Source: a bacterium
GTDB lineage: Bacteria; Desulfobacterota; Binatia; HRBIN30; CADEER01
Direction of reading: 5' to 3'
DNA length: 64,000 nucleotides
Assembly (NCBI GenBank): GCA_030430165.1
Contig: JAUIGL010000005.1
Location: 104,001-168,000, forward strand
Below the pieces are notes generated by a model. That model was not told the origin of the DNA and made no database searches. It saw only the letters and a list, made by a program, of their open reading frames with translations. Of this stretch, positions 16,429 through 26,094 are shown piece after piece (position 1 is the stretch's first letter; every line of letters starts with the position of its first letter). The translations under genes were made by a program, and so were the position numbers.

Positions 16429-17019
16429 TCAATGCCGGGTGCCCCGGTCGGCCGCCGGTTTGCGGGCTGCGAGCCGTGCCACGTAGGCCTTTTCGCCGCC
16501 TAGATCGAACAGTCCCTCCTCGTTGCGAAGCACCTCGAAATCGGAGAATGCGGCGGCGAGCTCGCCGCGGTCGAGGAGAAACTTTGGATTGCGGGGGTGA
16601 CCGATTTCACGTTGGTCGATGGTGAAGGTCTCGAGCACCGCAACACCGCCCGGGCGCAGAGTGTGCTTGACCGCGTCGAAAAGCTCTCGCTCCAGGTAGA
16701 ACGTCATCAGGACGACGTCGAAGTAGTCGCCGGGCAGCGGCAGTTGGCGCAGGTCGGCCTGGATCGGGTGGACCTCGAGCCGTTCCGCCGCGGCCGCCCG
16801 CTGCAGCCGGGTGAGGCCGTTGAACGCTTGGTCGATCGCGACCACCCAGTGGCCGCCGCGTGCCAGCGCGAGTGCGTGGCGCCCGGTGCCGCAGGCGAGG
16901 TCGAGGGCGCGTCCGACCGGCAGCAGCGGCAGCAGCGAGGTGACGAAGGGCGAGGCAGTGCCGGGTTTTCGGTCCGCTTCGGCGTAGCGGCTCTCCCAGT
17001 GCGCTCGGTTGCCGGGCAT
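16429..17019 (-). CDS. SAM-dependent class I methyltransferase
   Basis: This 196-residue Rossmann-fold methyltransferase has motif I ALDLACGTGRHALALA, an acidic residue at the end of strand 2 (VVAIDQ), and FDVVLMTFYLER before the post-motif strand. The overall layout resembles TehB-like and other small-molecule methyltransferases; the acceptor is unknown. It sits 4 bases after comF and before the lipoprotein pair, so it is transcribed with them. Confidence 0.8.
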   Translation of the reverse strand: MPGNRAHWESRYAEADRKPGTASPFVTSLLPLLPVGRALDLACGTGRHALALARGGHWVVAIDQAFNGLTRLQRAAAAERLEVHPIQADLRQLPLPGDYFDVVLMTFYLERELFDAVKHTLRPGGVAVLETFTIDQREIGHPRNPKFLLDRGELAAAFSDFEVLRNEEGLFDLGGEKAYVARLAARKPAADRGTRH

Positions 17020-17023
17020 CGGC

Positions 17024-17818
17024 TCAGAGCGCGCGCGCCAGGGTCAGGACGTCGACCGACGCCGCACCGGCCCGGCGCAGGGTACGGGAGCACTCCTCGA
17101 CCGTCGCGCCGGTGGTGAACACGTCGTCGACCAGCAACAGGCGCAAGTCGCGCGGCGACCAGTCGCGGGCGACGGCGAAGGCGCCGCGGATGTTCGACTG
17201 GCGCTCGCGTACGCCGAGCTCGATTTGCGGTGTGGTCGGCCGAACTCGCACCAGCCCGTCGACCCTCAGCTCGGCGCGCAGGCGCCGCGCCAGGGGCCGC
17301 GCCAGCAGGATCGCCTGGTTGAAACCGCGCCAGCGCAGCCGGTCGATGTGCAGCGGCACCGGCAGCACCGCGTCGTAGGTACGGTCATGCGGCGCTCGTT
17401 CGAACAGAATGCGGGTAAGCGGTCGCGCGCACGAGACGTCGCCCAGGTACTTGAGCCCGTGCAGGGCGCGCGCCAGCGGCGCGTCGCTCGCCGAGCGCGC
17501 GTAGACGGCGCAGCTGCGTGCCCGGTCGAAGGCGGGCGATCTCGCCAGACAGCGCCCGCACAGATGGTCGGGGCGGCTCGGGAACGGCCGCCCGCAGCGC
17601 GGGCAAATCGCCTCGAACGCCGCCAGAACCAACTCGCGGCACGGCTCGCAGAAGCCGGGCCTGCGGCACCGGCTGCCACAGCCACGGCAGCTCGGTGGAT
17701 AGAGCAAGCGCAGGGCGTGTTCGGTGAAGGTTCGGACGCGGCGTCGCCTGCTGCAGGAGGGGCCGAGACTGTGCGTGGTTGGTTGGCGAGCGCTGGCTGG
17801 CTCGAGGCGCAATCTCAT
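17024..17818 (-). CDS. comF: ComF-family phosphoribosyltransferase-like protein
   Basis: ComF proteins take part in natural DNA uptake in competent bacteria and belong to the PRTase fold. This 264-residue version has the N-terminal zinc finger region (CRGCGSRC...CEPC and CPRCGRPF...CGRC) and the PRPP-binding loop LLLVDDVFTTGAT near the C-terminus. The ATG at 17818 is chosen because residues upstream in the same frame are basic and unlike the family. It heads a leftward group with the methyltransferase, which may be unrelated in function. Confidence 0.87.
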   Translation of the reverse strand: MRLRLEPASARQPTTHSLGPSCSRRRRVRTFTEHALRLLYPPSCRGCGSRCRRPGFCEPCRELVLAAFEAICPRCGRPFPSRPDHLCGRCLARSPAFDRARSCAVYARSASDAPLARALHGLKYLGDVSCARPLTRILFERAPHDRTYDAVLPVPLHIDRLRWRGFNQAILLARPLARRLRAELRVDGLVRVRPTTPQIELGVRERQSNIRGAFAVARDWSPRDLRLLLVDDVFTTGATVEECSRTLRRAGAASVDVLTLARAL

Positions 17819-17885
17819 TGCGTGCAGAGTAGCAGTCTGGCCGGCTGGAGTGTACCGCGCCGGCCGACCTGTGTAGCCTCGGGAC

Positions 17886-18221
17886 ATGCGCTGCCGATTG
17901 TGCGGGGAACGGGCCGGGCTCCGGCTGTGGTGTCGCCAGTGCCGCGATCTGTGGGCGGTGTGGCAGGCGAACCGCGGCGCCGGCTTCCCTCGCCTGTTGC
18001 GAGCGTTTGCCGAGCTCGACGTCGCGCGCGAGCAGGTCGAGCGTTTCCTCGACGCCGAGCCGAAGCGGGGCGGCGGCACCATCCGCGACCACATCGCCGC
18101 GGAGATGGCGAATCAGTTGCTCGATGCGCTCGGGCAGAAGACGTCGCAGGACGCGGCCTCGGCGAAACGTCTGCGCGACGTTGGCAATTGGAAGAACTAC
18201 GACCAGAGGCCGGAGGAGTAG
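17886..18221 (+). CDS. Small hypothetical protein with N-terminal CxxC pairs
   Basis: This 111-residue protein starts MRCRLCGERAGLRLWCRQC, two CxxC knuckles that probably hold one metal ion, followed by a mostly helical, charged region. The family is not recognised. It diverges from comF, whose start lies 67 bases away. The downstream stretch to 18342 holds no gene. Confidence 0.55.
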   Translation: MRCRLCGERAGLRLWCRQCRDLWAVWQANRGAGFPRLLRAFAELDVAREQVERFLDAEPKRGGGTIRDHIAAEMANQLLDALGQKTSQDAASAKRLRDVGNWKNYDQRPEE

Positions 18222-18342
18222 CCGGCCGGTCGGCACGCAGCGTATCGACGACAATGAAAACGACGTTTGAATTGAGCGGACACCTAACTACGAGGCTGCG
18301 TTTCCGTCAGCACGGCGATGCGAATTCGTGGAAAAGTTGCCT

Positions 18343-18371
18343 TTGACGTGCCGCCGGGCCGGGTTTAACAT
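18343..18371 (+). promoter_or_regulatory. Strong sigma70-type promoter
   Basis: TTGACG (18343-18348), spacer of exactly 17 nt, TAACAT (18366-18371). This is the best promoter match in the window. It lies 58 bases before the small membrane protein and probably also serves greA. Confidence 0.7.
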
Positions 18372-18429
18372 GTCGCTCGGTTGATCGCTGCGGCGATCCA
18401 TTGGTTTGGTCTCGCTCCGGAGATTGTCG

Positions 18430-18597
18430 ATGTTCAAGCGCTTCGTGATGGGGTTCATCGTGGGTATCGCAGCGATGTACTGGTACATCCACAGCGGCGA
18501 GGGGCTGATTGCCGACATGGACTCCTGGATCAATGGCTCCGCCGCGAAGTATCGCGGCGACTCCAAGCACCAGGCCATCGACCGTCAAATTCGCTGA
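18430..18597 (+). CDS. Small single-pass membrane protein upstream of greA
   Basis: This 55-residue protein has one hydrophobic segment near the N-terminus (FVMGFIVGIAAMYWYIH) after MFKR, and a short polar C-terminus. CGGAG lies about 10 bases before the ATG at 18430. The family is not recognised. It shares a promoter with greA, whose start is 78 bases downstream. Confidence 0.6.
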   Translation: MFKRFVMGFIVGIAAMYWYIHSGEGLIADMDSWINGSAAKYRGDSKHQAIDRQIR

Positions 18598-18674
18598 GCG
18601 GGCGTCGGTCCGGGGTGGCCACCGGCATCCACGGTCGGGTGCCCTCGATTCGGTGAAGCTGTTAGGAGACGCGT

Positions 18675-19157
18675 ATGGAGTTGCCTGTCGTTCAGAGGTT
18701 GAAGAAGGAGCTGGAGGAGCTCCGCTACGAGCTCAACACCAAGCTGCCCAAGGATCTGGAAGTTGCGCGGGAGCACGGAGATCTGAAGGAGAACGCCGAG
18801 TACGAGGCCGCCAAGCAGCGGCAGGGTGTGGTGAATGCCCGCATCGGTGCCACCGAGCAACGCATCCGCGAGCTGTCGATGGTCGACATCAAGTCGTTTC
18901 CGACGGACGCGATCGGCTACGGCAGCTTCGTGACCCTCGAAGACGAAGAGGACGGCAACGAAATCAAGTACGAGCTGGTCTTTCCGGAGGAGGTCGACGC
19001 CTCGTCGGGCAAGATCTCGCTGAGCTCGCCGCTCGGCAGGGCCCTGGTCAACCGAACCGCTGGTGACGAGGTCCAGGTGCAGACTCCGAAGGGACGCAAG
19101 GAGTTCGTCGTGGTTGCGGTCACGACGATCCACGAGCGGGAGGATATGCAGTCCTAA
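18675..19157 (+). CDS. greA: Transcription elongation factor GreA
   Basis: GreA rescues backtracked RNA polymerase by stimulating transcript cleavage. The 160 residues match the family length. The N-terminal coiled coil (about 1-75) carries the acidic tip HGDLKENAEYEAAK, and the C-terminal FKBP-like domain includes SPLGRALVNRTAGDEVQV. TAGGAG precedes the ATG at 18675. It is followed by two hairpins, the second an intrinsic terminator. Confidence 0.95.
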   Translation: MELPVVQRLKKELEELRYELNTKLPKDLEVAREHGDLKENAEYEAAKQRQGVVNARIGATEQRIRELSMVDIKSFPTDAIGYGSFVTLEDEEDGNEIKYELVFPEEVDASSGKISLSSPLGRALVNRTAGDEVQVQTPKGRKEFVVVAVTTIHEREDMQS

Positions 19158-19161
19158 AACG

Positions 19162-19187
19162 CTGTTCTGTGATAATTGGCAGAACAG
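19162..19187 (+). other. Hairpin just after greA
   Basis: Perfect 8-bp inverted repeat ctgttctg (19162-19169) / cagaacag (19180-19187) around a 10-nt AT-rich loop, starting 5 bases after the greA stop. No T-tract follows. It could protect the greA mRNA end, or be an operator-like site. Confidence 0.45.
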
Positions 19188-19261
19188 TCTGCAATGGGTG
19201 CCCACTTGCGGCCGAGTGGCGCCACATGGTAAGGAAAAAGTTGATTTTTGGCCGCGATAAA

Positions 19262-19291
19262 GGTGGGCCACCTGGCCCGCCTTTTTCTTTT
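19262..19291 (+). terminator. Intrinsic terminator directly in front of rimP
   Basis: GC-rich 8-bp stem (19262-19269 with 19274-19281, one G-U pair), loop ACCT, then TTTTTCTTTT. The T-tract ends only 8 bases before the rimP ATG at 19299, so it either ends greA transcription with the rimP promoter hidden in the leader, or acts as an attenuator for the rimP-nusA-infB operon. Confidence 0.8.
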
Positions 19292-19298
19292 GTGACGA

Positions 19299-19778
19299 AT
19301 GGATCGGGCGATTGTGCAACGGATTTGGGAGCTCGCCGAGCCTTTGGTTGGAAACGAGGGAATGGAAATCGTAGACATCGACTATCGCCGCGAAGGGCGA
19401 GGCATGATGCTGCGCTTCTACCTCGACCGACCCGAGGGAGGCGTGACTCTAGACGATTTGGCTCCGATGAGTCGCGTTCTCGGCGACGTCATCGAAGCCC
19501 ACGACGTCGTTCCGGGGCGATACGTTCTCGAAGTCTCATCGCCGGGAATCAATCGCCGCCTGCGCCGCCCGAAGCATTTTCGCGAGTTCGTGGGAAAGCG
19601 GATTCGGGTGCGAACGGTCGAGCAGCAGGATGGGAGGCGGTCGTTCCTGGGGTCCTTGAGCACGGTGGGCGAGGACGGGATCGAGTTGGAGGTGGATGAC
19701 GGGCTGCGGTTCTTTCGTTTCGAAGAAATCGCGCAGGCGAATTATGAGCATGAGTTCGGGGGGCCCGCGGCTCGTTGA
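19299..19778 (+). CDS. rimP: Ribosome maturation factor RimP
   Basis: RimP assists 30S subunit assembly. The 159 residues include the family core MEIVDIDYRREGRGMMLRFYLDRP, GVTLDDLAPMSRVLGDVIE and YVLEVSSPGINRRLRRPKHF. It is the first gene of the conserved rimP-nusA-rnpM-infB operon, with nusA 42 bases downstream. Confidence 0.93.
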   Translation: MDRAIVQRIWELAEPLVGNEGMEIVDIDYRREGRGMMLRFYLDRPEGGVTLDDLAPMSRVLGDVIEAHDVVPGRYVLEVSSPGINRRLRRPKHFREFVGKRIRVRTVEQQDGRRSFLGSLSTVGEDGIELEVDDGLRFFRFEEIAQANYEHEFGGPAAR

Positions 19779-19820
19779 GCCGATGGACCTTCCGAGCCGT
19801 TGAATTGGCCGAGGTGACAC

Positions 19821-21236
19821 ATGCAGCCCGAGTTGAGCCGAGTGATCGAGCAGGTCAGCAAGGAGAAGGGGATCGACCGAGCGGTGGTCGTGCACGCCGT
19901 AGAGACCGCCATGCTGTCCGCAGCCAAGAAGGTCATCGGCGGGGACATGCGCATCGAGGCGCAGTACAACCCCGATATCGGTGAGGTAGAGCTCTTCAAG
20001 ATTCTCACCGTCGTCACCGAGGTTACCAACGACGAGATCGAGATTTCGCTCGACAACGCGCGCAAGAACCTCGACCCGGAAGCGCAGCTCGGCGACGAGT
20101 TGCTGGAGAAGCTGGCCCAGCGATACGGCCGTATCGCCGCGCAGGCGGCAAAACAGAACCTGATTCAGCGCCTGCGCGATGCCGAGCGCGACCTGATCTA
20201 CAACGAGTTCAAGGATCGCAAGGGCGAGCTCACCCACTCGGGCATCGTTCAGCGATTCGAAAAGAAGAACATCATCGTCAATCTCGGACGCACCGACGCG
20301 ATTCTGCCCGAGAAAGAGCAGATTCCGCGCGAACGCTATCGCCACGGCGATCGGATTCGCGCCTTCATCCTCGACGTCGAGATGGCCGGCAAGGGGCCGC
20401 AGATCGTGCTGTCGCGAACCCATCCGGGCTTTCTCACCAAGCTCTTCGAGCAAGAGGTGCCGGAAATCTACGAAGGCATCGTCGAGGTCAAAGGGGCGGC
20501 TCGCGAGCCCGGGGGCCGGGCCAAGATCGCCGTGGTTTCCAAGGATTCCGACGTCGACCCGGTCGGCGCCTGCGTCGGCATGAAGGGAACGCGGGTGCAG
20601 AGCGTGGTCCAGGAGTTGCGCGGCGAGAAGATCGACATCGTGCACTGGACCGCCGATCCGGCGGAGTACGTGGTTCGCGCGATGGCGCCAGCGCGAGTTT
20701 CGCGGATCGTCATGGACGAAGACGCCAACTCGATGGAGGTCGTCGTTCCCGACGATCAGCTCTCGCTGGCGATCGGCAAGAAGGGACAGAACGTGCGCCT
20801 CGCCTCGCGCCTGACCGGCTGGAACCTCGAAGTTCGCAGCGAGGCCGAGGCCGAGGAAGAGTCGCGCATGGCGCGCGTCTCGCTCAGCTCGATTCCGGGC
20901 ATTGGCGAGGTCACCGCCGAGTTCCTCTTCCAGCACGGTTTCAAGTCGGCGCAGGAAGTTGCCGACGCCGGCGAGGCTGCGCTGGCCGAGGTCGACGGCA
21001 TCGAGCTCGACAAGATCCCCGAGATTCTGGCGGCGGCGCACAAGCAGGCCGAAGAGCTCAAGAAGCTCGCCGAAGAGGCCGAAGCGGCTGCGGCCGCGGA
21101 GGCTGCGGCGGCGCTGGAGGCACCAGTGTCGCCGGCGCCGCTCGACGATCTTTCGTCCGGCGAGCCGATCGCGGCTGGGGAAAGTCCGGTACCGGCACCC
21201 CTCGAGCCCGAGGGACGAGAGGGCGACGTATCGTGA
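19821..21236 (+). CDS. nusA: Transcription termination/antitermination factor NusA
   Basis: NusA binds RNA polymerase and RNA and sets pausing, termination and antitermination. The 471 residues contain the N-terminal polymerase-binding domain (1-125), S1 (about 130-200), and two KH domains (about 205-345, with GACVGMKGTRVQSVVQELRG and AIGKKGQNVRLASRL). A C-terminal helix-hairpin-helix (SIPGIGEVTAEFL) is followed by an Ala/Glu-rich tail. The stop overlaps the next start (GTGA). Confidence 0.96.
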   Translation: MQPELSRVIEQVSKEKGIDRAVVVHAVETAMLSAAKKVIGGDMRIEAQYNPDIGEVELFKILTVVTEVTNDEIEISLDNARKNLDPEAQLGDELLEKLAQRYGRIAAQAAKQNLIQRLRDAERDLIYNEFKDRKGELTHSGIVQRFEKKNIIVNLGRTDAILPEKEQIPRERYRHGDRIRAFILDVEMAGKGPQIVLSRTHPGFLTKLFEQEVPEIYEGIVEVKGAAREPGGRAKIAVVSKDSDVDPVGACVGMKGTRVQSVVQELRGEKIDIVHWTADPAEYVVRAMAPARVSRIVMDEDANSMEVVVPDDQLSLAIGKKGQNVRLASRLTGWNLEVRSEAEAEEESRMARVSLSSIPGIGEVTAEFLFQHGFKSAQEVADAGEAALAEVDGIELDKIPEILAAAHKQAEELKKLAEEAEAAAAAEAAAALEAPVSPAPLDDLSSGEPIAAGESPVPAPLEPEGREGDVS

Positions 21237-21511
21237 GCCGCAGGGGACACATCGCGGTCCGCACCTGTATCGGGTGCGGGCAAAGGGATTCGCAGCGCGA
21301 GATGACTCGGGTCGTCTTGCGGCCAGGCGGAGACCTGGCAATCGATCGCGATCGCAGTGCTGGTGGCCGGGGTGGCTACCTGCACGACAGCGATCGCTGT
21401 TGGCAAACGTTTTCGCGACGCAAGGGAATGATCCGGTCTTTCCGGGCCCCGGTGCGGTCGCAGGTTCGCGCGGCGTTGCTCGTGGAGCGCAACGCCGGCG
21501 CCGGCCTCTGA
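21233..21511 (+). CDS. rnpM: YlxR/RnpM family RNA-binding protein
   Basis: This 92-residue DUF448 protein of the nusA-infB operon starts with a GTG that overlaps the nusA stop. It has the family signature RTCIGCGQRDSQREMTRVVL and GGRGGYLHDSDRCW. Family members bind RNA, and one was shown to modulate RNase P. Confidence 0.85.
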   Translation: MSRRGHIAVRTCIGCGQRDSQREMTRVVLRPGGDLAIDRDRSAGGRGGYLHDSDRCWQTFSRRKGMIRSFRAPVRSQVRAALLVERNAGAGL

Positions 21512-21522
21512 GAGGATGACCC

Positions 21523-24297
21523 ATGGCGCGCATGCGAGTGCACGAACTGGCGAAATCGTGGGGGATCGAGTCTAAAGATCTGTTGAGTCAGATCGAGAAG
21601 CTCGGCATCCAGGGCAAGAGGTCGCAGAGCTCCCTCTCCGCGGAGGAGATCGAGCGCGTGCAGTCCGAGTTGGGACTGGGCGAGCGGCCGCAGGTCGCGG
21701 TCGGCGAAGAGCGCGTGAAGACAGGCGAGACCGGCCAGCAGGTGGTCGAACGGCGGGTCGGCACCAAGGTCATCCGACGCCGCGCGCGGCCGCAGGACGA
21801 GCCGACCGGCGATGCCATGGAGCCGCTGCAGCCGTTGGGTGTGCAGAGCGATGTGCTCGCTGCCTTCGCCGCTCCCGAGGCGCTTCCGCCGGTGGAGCCG
21901 GTCGATCTGCCGCCGCCGGTGGTCGACGAGCCGGTCGTTGCCGCGGAGACTGCTGAGCCGCAGGCGTCGGCGCCCGACGTCGCTCCTCCGCCAGAGCCCG
22001 AGTTGCCGGTGCCGCCGCCGGTCGAAGAGCCCATCGAAACCGACACGCCGCCGGCGCCGATCGAATCGGCGGCGCCGGCAGTCGAGCCGATCGCTCCGAC
22101 GCCGCAAGCCAAAGTCGAGTCTCCCGCGGCGGATAGCGCCAGCGACCAGTCGAAGCCGGCCGGGCCCAAGGTTCTCGGCCGTATCGACTTGCGCAAGGTC
22201 GAAGCCGAACGAATCGCGGCGACGCGCGGCCGCAGTACCGCCGAGCCGAGCCGAGGTCGCCGTGGCCCAGCTGGACCGGCGGGTCCGGGTGGACCTGGCG
22301 GTCCCGGCGGACCGATGGACCTGCCGCCGCCCAACGCGGCGCGTCCGGGTGGCAAGCGCAAGAAGCGCCGGGTGATCCAGAAGCCCGAGTTTGCCGACTA
22401 CGGCGATCGCGATCGCCGGATGAGTCGGGTGCCGCGCAAGAAGCGGGCTCAACCCGGCAAGGAGCAGAAGAAGACCGAGATCACGACACCGAAGGCGAGC
22501 AAGCGCGTCATTCGCATCGCCGAGATGGTCACGGTCGGCGATCTCGCCAAGTCGATGGGCGTCAAGGCGGCCGAGGTCGTCAAGAAGCTGATGGAATCCG
22601 GCATGATGGCGAACGTGAACCAGATGCTGGACACCGACACGGCGACGCTCATGGCCAACGAGTTCGGTTACAACGTCGAGAACGTCTCGTTCGACGCCGA
22701 GTCGATGATCGAAGAGGCGCACGACGCGTCGGCCGACGAGGCTACGGTTCCGCGTCCGCCAGTCGTCACCATCATGGGCCACGTCGACCACGGGAAGACG
22801 TCGCTGCTCGACGCCGTCCGCAAGACCAACGTGACGGCGGGCGAGGCCGGGGGAATCACCCAGCACATCGGCGCCTACACGGTGAAGGTGGACGGCAAGC
22901 AGGTGACCTTCCTCGACACGCCGGGCCACGAGGCCTTCACCGCCATGCGGGCGCGCGGCGCCAAAGTCACCGACATCGTGGTGCTCGTCGTCGCCGCCGA
23001 CGACGGCGTCATGCCGCAGACGGTCGAGGCGATCAATCACTCGCGCGCCGCCGAGGTGCCGATCATCGTCGCCATCAACAAGATCGACAAGCCGGACTCC
23101 AATCTCGAGCGGATCAAGCAGGGACTGGCCGACCACGGACTCGTACCCGAGGACTGGGGCGGCGATACCACCTGCGTTCCGGTGTCGGCTCTCACCGGCG
23201 AGGGCCTGCCGCAGTTGATGGAGATGCTGCTGCTGCAGGCCGAGCTGCTCGATCTCCAGGCCAACCCCGACAAGCTCGCTCGCGGAACGATCGTCGAAGC
23301 CAAGCTCGACCGGGGCCGCGGTGCGGTGGCGACGGTTCTGGTGCAAGAGGGTACGCTCAAGGTCGGCGACCCGTTCGTCTGCGGACCGTCGGCCGGTCGC
23401 ATCCGTGCGATGATCGACGACAAGGGCAACAAGGTGAAATCGGCCGGACCGTCCACGCCGGTCGAGATCCTCGGTATCCAGGCGGTCCCGGAGGCGGGTA
23501 GCTCGTTCCACGTGGTCGCCGACGAGGCGACGGCCAAGCAGGTGGCGTCGCACCGCTCGGAGAAGCACCGCGAGGCGACCCTGCGCAAGACCTCGAAGGT
23601 TTCTCTCGAGGACCTCTACCGCCGAGTGCAGGCGGGCGACACCAAGGAGCTCCAGGTCGTCATCAAGGCGGACGTCCAGGGGTCGGCAGAGGCTCTGTCG
23701 GACGCCTTGGGCGGACTGTCGACCGAGGAAGTGCGGCTCAATCCGCTGCACGCGTCGGTCGGTGGCATCACCGAGAGCGACGTCATGTTGGCGGCTGCCT
23801 CGAACGCGGTGGTGATCGGCTTCAATGTGCGCCCCGAGTCGAAGGCATCGACGGTGGCCGAGCAGGAGGGGGTCGATATCCGCCTCTACTCGGTGATCTA
23901 CGACGCTCTCAACGAGATTCGCGACGCCATGGAGGGTATGCTCGAGCCGACTCTGCGCGAGAAGGTGGTGGGCCGCGCCGAGGTGCGCGACATCTTCAGC
24001 ATCCCCGGCGTCGGATCGATCGCCGGTTGCTACATCAACGACGGCAAGGTGCGCCGCAACGCCAGCGCTCGCCTGGTGCGCGACCACGTGGTCGTCCACG
24101 ACGGCAAGATATCCAGCCTGAGACGCTTCAAGGAGGACGCCCGCGAAGTTTCCTCTGGCTACGAGTGCGGAATCGGTCTCGACAATTTCAACGACGTCAA
24201 AGCTGGAGACGTCATCGAAGTGTACGAGATGGAAGAGGTGGCACGGCGACTGTCCTCGGCGACGGGGCACGGTACGGGTGCCGAGCACCGGGCCTAG
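21523..24297 (+). CDS. infB: Translation initiation factor IF-2
   Basis: IF-2 is the GTPase that brings initiator tRNA to the ribosome. The 924 residues comprise two IF2_N modules (about 1-50 and 325-385), a long Pro/Ala/Glu-rich linker (about 90-300, including a Gly-Pro run near 245-265), the G domain ([19 protein letters not shown]), and domains II-IV ending near [22 protein letters not shown]. The G motif set is complete. It is followed by a GC-rich hairpin and then DUF503, rbfA and truB in the usual order. Confidence 0.97.
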   Translation: MARMRVHELAKSWGIESKDLLSQIEKLGIQGKRSQSSLSAEEIERVQSELGLGERPQVAVGEERVKTGETGQQVVERRVGTKVIRRRARPQDEPTGDAMEPLQPLGVQSDVLAAFAAPEALPPVEPVDLPPPVVDEPVVAAETAEPQASAPDVAPPPEPELPVPPPVEEPIETDTPPAPIESAAPAVEPIAPTPQAKVESPAADSASDQSKPAGPKVLGRIDLRKVEAERIAATRGRSTAEPSRGRRGPAGPAGPGGPGGPGGPMDLPPPNAARPGGKRKKRRVIQKPEFADYGDRDRRMSRVPRKKRAQPGKEQKKTEITTPKASKRVIRIAEMVTVGDLAKSMGVKAAEVVKKLMESGMMANVNQMLDTDTATLMANEFGYNVENVSFDAESMIEEAHDASADEATVPRPPVVTIMGHVDHGKTSLLDAVRKTNVTAGEAGGITQHIGAYTVKVDGKQVTFLDTPGHEAFTAMRARGAKVTDIVVLVVAADDGVMPQTVEAINHSRAAEVPIIVAINKIDKPDSNLERIKQGLADHGLVPEDWGGDTTCVPVSALTGEGLPQLMEMLLLQAELLDLQANPDKLARGTIVEAKLDRGRGAVATVLVQEGTLKVGDPFVCGPSAGRIRAMIDDKGNKVKSAGPSTPVEILGIQAVPEAGSSFHVVADEATAKQVASHRSEKHREATLRKTSKVSLEDLYRRVQAGDTKELQVVIKADVQGSAEALSDALGGLSTEEVRLNPLHASVGGITESDVMLAAASNAVVIGFNVRPESKASTVAEQEGVDIRLYSVIYDALNEIRDAMEGMLEPTLREKVVGRAEVRDIFSIPGVGSIAGCYINDGKVRRNASARLVRDHVVVHDGKISSLRRFKEDAREVSSGYECGIGLDNFNDVKAGDVIEVYEMEEVARRLSSATGHGTGAEHRA

Positions 24298-24324
24298 CGG
24301 TCCGTTCGGCTGCATTCTGGGATC

Positions 24325-24352
24325 GCCCGGCGCGGACTGACCCGCGCCGGGC
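24325..24352 (+). terminator. GC-rich hairpin after infB
   Basis: Perfect 11-bp stem gcccggcgcgg / ccgcgccgggc with a 6-nt loop between infB and the DUF503 gene. There is no T-tract, so it may slow or stabilise the transcript rather than end it; the downstream genes are normally cotranscribed. Confidence 0.45.
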
Positions 24353-24384
24353 GGTCCGCTCGAAACGCGCTACCGTGTGAGGCG

Positions 24385-24672
24385 ATGGTCGTTGGTGTCC
24401 TCAAGTTGACGCTCTATTTGCCCGAGAACCACTCGCTCAAGGGCAAACGCGGAGTGATCAAGAAGATCAAGTCGCGAGTGACCAAATCGTTCAACGTCTC
24501 GGTGTCGGAGTGCGATGCGCAGGACCTGTGGCAGCGGGCGGTGCTCGGCTTCGCCCAGGTAGGGACCGACACCGGCCACGTCGACGGCGCGCTGCGCCAG
24601 GTCGTGCGCTGCGTCGAAGGACTGCATCTGGCCGAGGTCGGAGAAGAAGAAATCGAGTTCTTCCACTGCTGA
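24385..24672 (+). CDS. DUF503 (YlxP-like) protein
   Basis: This 95-residue protein of the DUF503 family is regularly found between infB and rbfA. Family marks are LTLYLPENHSLKGKRGVIKKIKSRV and FNVSVSE near the N-terminus and the alternating strand pattern of a ferredoxin-like fold. A ribosome-related role is inferred from position only. Confidence 0.85.
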   Translation: MVVGVLKLTLYLPENHSLKGKRGVIKKIKSRVTKSFNVSVSECDAQDLWQRAVLGFAQVGTDTGHVDGALRQVVRCVEGLHLAEVGEEEIEFFHC

Positions 24673-24673
24673 T

Positions 24674-25048
24674 ATGAGTCGACGTGTCGCCAGAGTGTCC
24701 GAGGCCTTGCAAGAGGCGGTCGCCGGTCTCGTGCAACGCGAGATCAAGGATCCGCGGGTCGGTATGGTGACGATCACCCGGGTCTCGGTCTCGCCCGACT
24801 TGCGACACGCCCGGGTGTATTTCAGCCGGCTGGGCACGCCGGAGGAGCGCCAGCGCTCGCTCGAGGGGTTGCGCTCTGCTGCCGGCTTCGTGCGCGGTCA
24901 GGTGGCGCGCCGGCTACAGCTTCGCGTCGCCCCTGAAATTCGCTTCGAGCTCGACGAGAACATCGAGTATGCGGCGCACATGGCCAAGCTGCTCGACGAG
25001 GTCGGCGGTGACGACGACCCCGGCGCCGACGGCGAGGACGCCGGTTGA
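24674..25048 (+). CDS. rbfA: Ribosome-binding factor A
   Basis: RbfA is a KH-fold protein needed for late 30S maturation and 16S 5'-end processing. Of its 124 residues, the core (RVSEALQEAVAGLVQREIKDPRVG, VSVSPDLRHARVYFS, LRVAPEIRFELDENIEYA) is complete, and an acidic tail follows. The stop overlaps the truB start (TGATG). Confidence 0.94.
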   Translation: MSRRVARVSEALQEAVAGLVQREIKDPRVGMVTITRVSVSPDLRHARVYFSRLGTPEERQRSLEGLRSAAGFVRGQVARRLQLRVAPEIRFELDENIEYAAHMAKLLDEVGGDDDPGADGEDAG

Positions 25049-25965
25049 TGGCGCGCAGAGGGCGCCGGCGGGGCGCCAACGCAGACGGTGCGGAGGTCCA
25101 CGGGATTCTGTTGACGGACAAACCGGAAGGCTGGACCTCGGCGGATGTGGTGCGGCGGGTCAAGGCCAAGGTTTGCGTCAAGGTCGGCCACCTCGGCACG
25201 CTCGACCCCTTCGCCACCGGCCTGCTGCCGATCTGCATCGGTGAAGCGACCAAGGTGGCGCAGTTCCTCAACACCGCCGACAAAGAATACACCGGCACGA
25301 TCGCCCTCGGCAGCGCCACCGACACCGGCGATCTGACCGGTGAAGTGGGCGAGACCCAGCCAGTGCCGGATTTCGCGGATGCCGAGCTGCGTCGGGTCGT
25401 CGAATCGCTCGGCGGCGAGCAGATGCAGAAGCCGCCGATGTACTCCGCGCTCAAGCGCGACGGGGTGCCGCTCTACAAGCTGGCGCGCCAGGGAATCGAG
25501 GTGGAGCGCGAGGCGCGCCCGATCGTCATTCGCGAGCTGGAGCTGGAACGCGTCGCCGCCGACCGACTGGCCTTCCGGGTGGCCTGCTCGAAGGGGACCT
25601 ACGTGCGCGTGCTGGCCGAGGACATCGGCCGCGCGCTGGGCACCGTCGCCCACCTCGCGTCGTTGCGGCGGACCGCCTTCGGCAGCTTCCGTTTCGGCGC
25701 GGCGGGGGGGACCGACCCGGCCGTTTGGGATCCCTCGACCGGCGGAGTTCTGTCGATTTCCGAAGCGCTCGCCGAGCTGCCGGCGGTCGAGCTGCCCGAC
25801 GAGGCCGCGGCCGCCGTGCGCAAGGGCCAGCCGTGGGTGCTGCAGAGGCTCGGCGCCACCGTGACCTCTGGCGATCGCGCCATGCTGGTGGACGCCAAGC
25901 GGGTCCCGGTGGCGGTGGTCGAGAAGAAGGCCGGGGCGTGGAAGTTCGCCAGGGTGCTGGGTTGA
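25048..25965 (+). CDS. truB: tRNA pseudouridine(55) synthase
   Basis: TruB makes pseudouridine 55 in the T loop of tRNAs. The catalytic Asp is Asp53 in GHLGTLDPFATGLLP; KPEGWTSADVV and YTGTIALGSATDTGD are further family motifs. The 305-residue length is normal. The ATG at 25048 overlaps the rbfA stop; a TTG one codon upstream is also in frame. Confidence 0.95.
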   Translation: MARRGRRRGANADGAEVHGILLTDKPEGWTSADVVRRVKAKVCVKVGHLGTLDPFATGLLPICIGEATKVAQFLNTADKEYTGTIALGSATDTGDLTGEVGETQPVPDFADAELRRVVESLGGEQMQKPPMYSALKRDGVPLYKLARQGIEVEREARPIVIRELELERVAADRLAFRVACSKGTYVRVLAEDIGRALGTVAHLASLRRTAFGSFRFGAAGGTDPAVWDPSTGGVLSISEALAELPAVELPDEAAAAVRKGQPWVLQRLGATVTSGDRAMLVDAKRVPVAVVEKKAGAWKFARVLG

Positions 25966-26094
25966 GCGGTCCGTCGAGAACCGGCCGGGCCGCCGCCGGC
26001 CGGGCCGAATCGAGGCCGGTCGCGGGCCCTGCTTTACAAGATTAGAACGGCGTGGTAGCCCCGGCTGGATAAAGAAAAATAAATCGGAGGAATG

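Noticed and set aside
18222-18342. A further small gene between the CxxC protein and the greA promoter
   Set aside because: Short frames there have no ribosome-binding site or recognisable sequence.
19158-19261. A tRNA or riboswitch in the greA-rimP gap
   Set aside because: No cloverleaf, T-loop or recognised aptamer could be drawn; only hairpins are visible.
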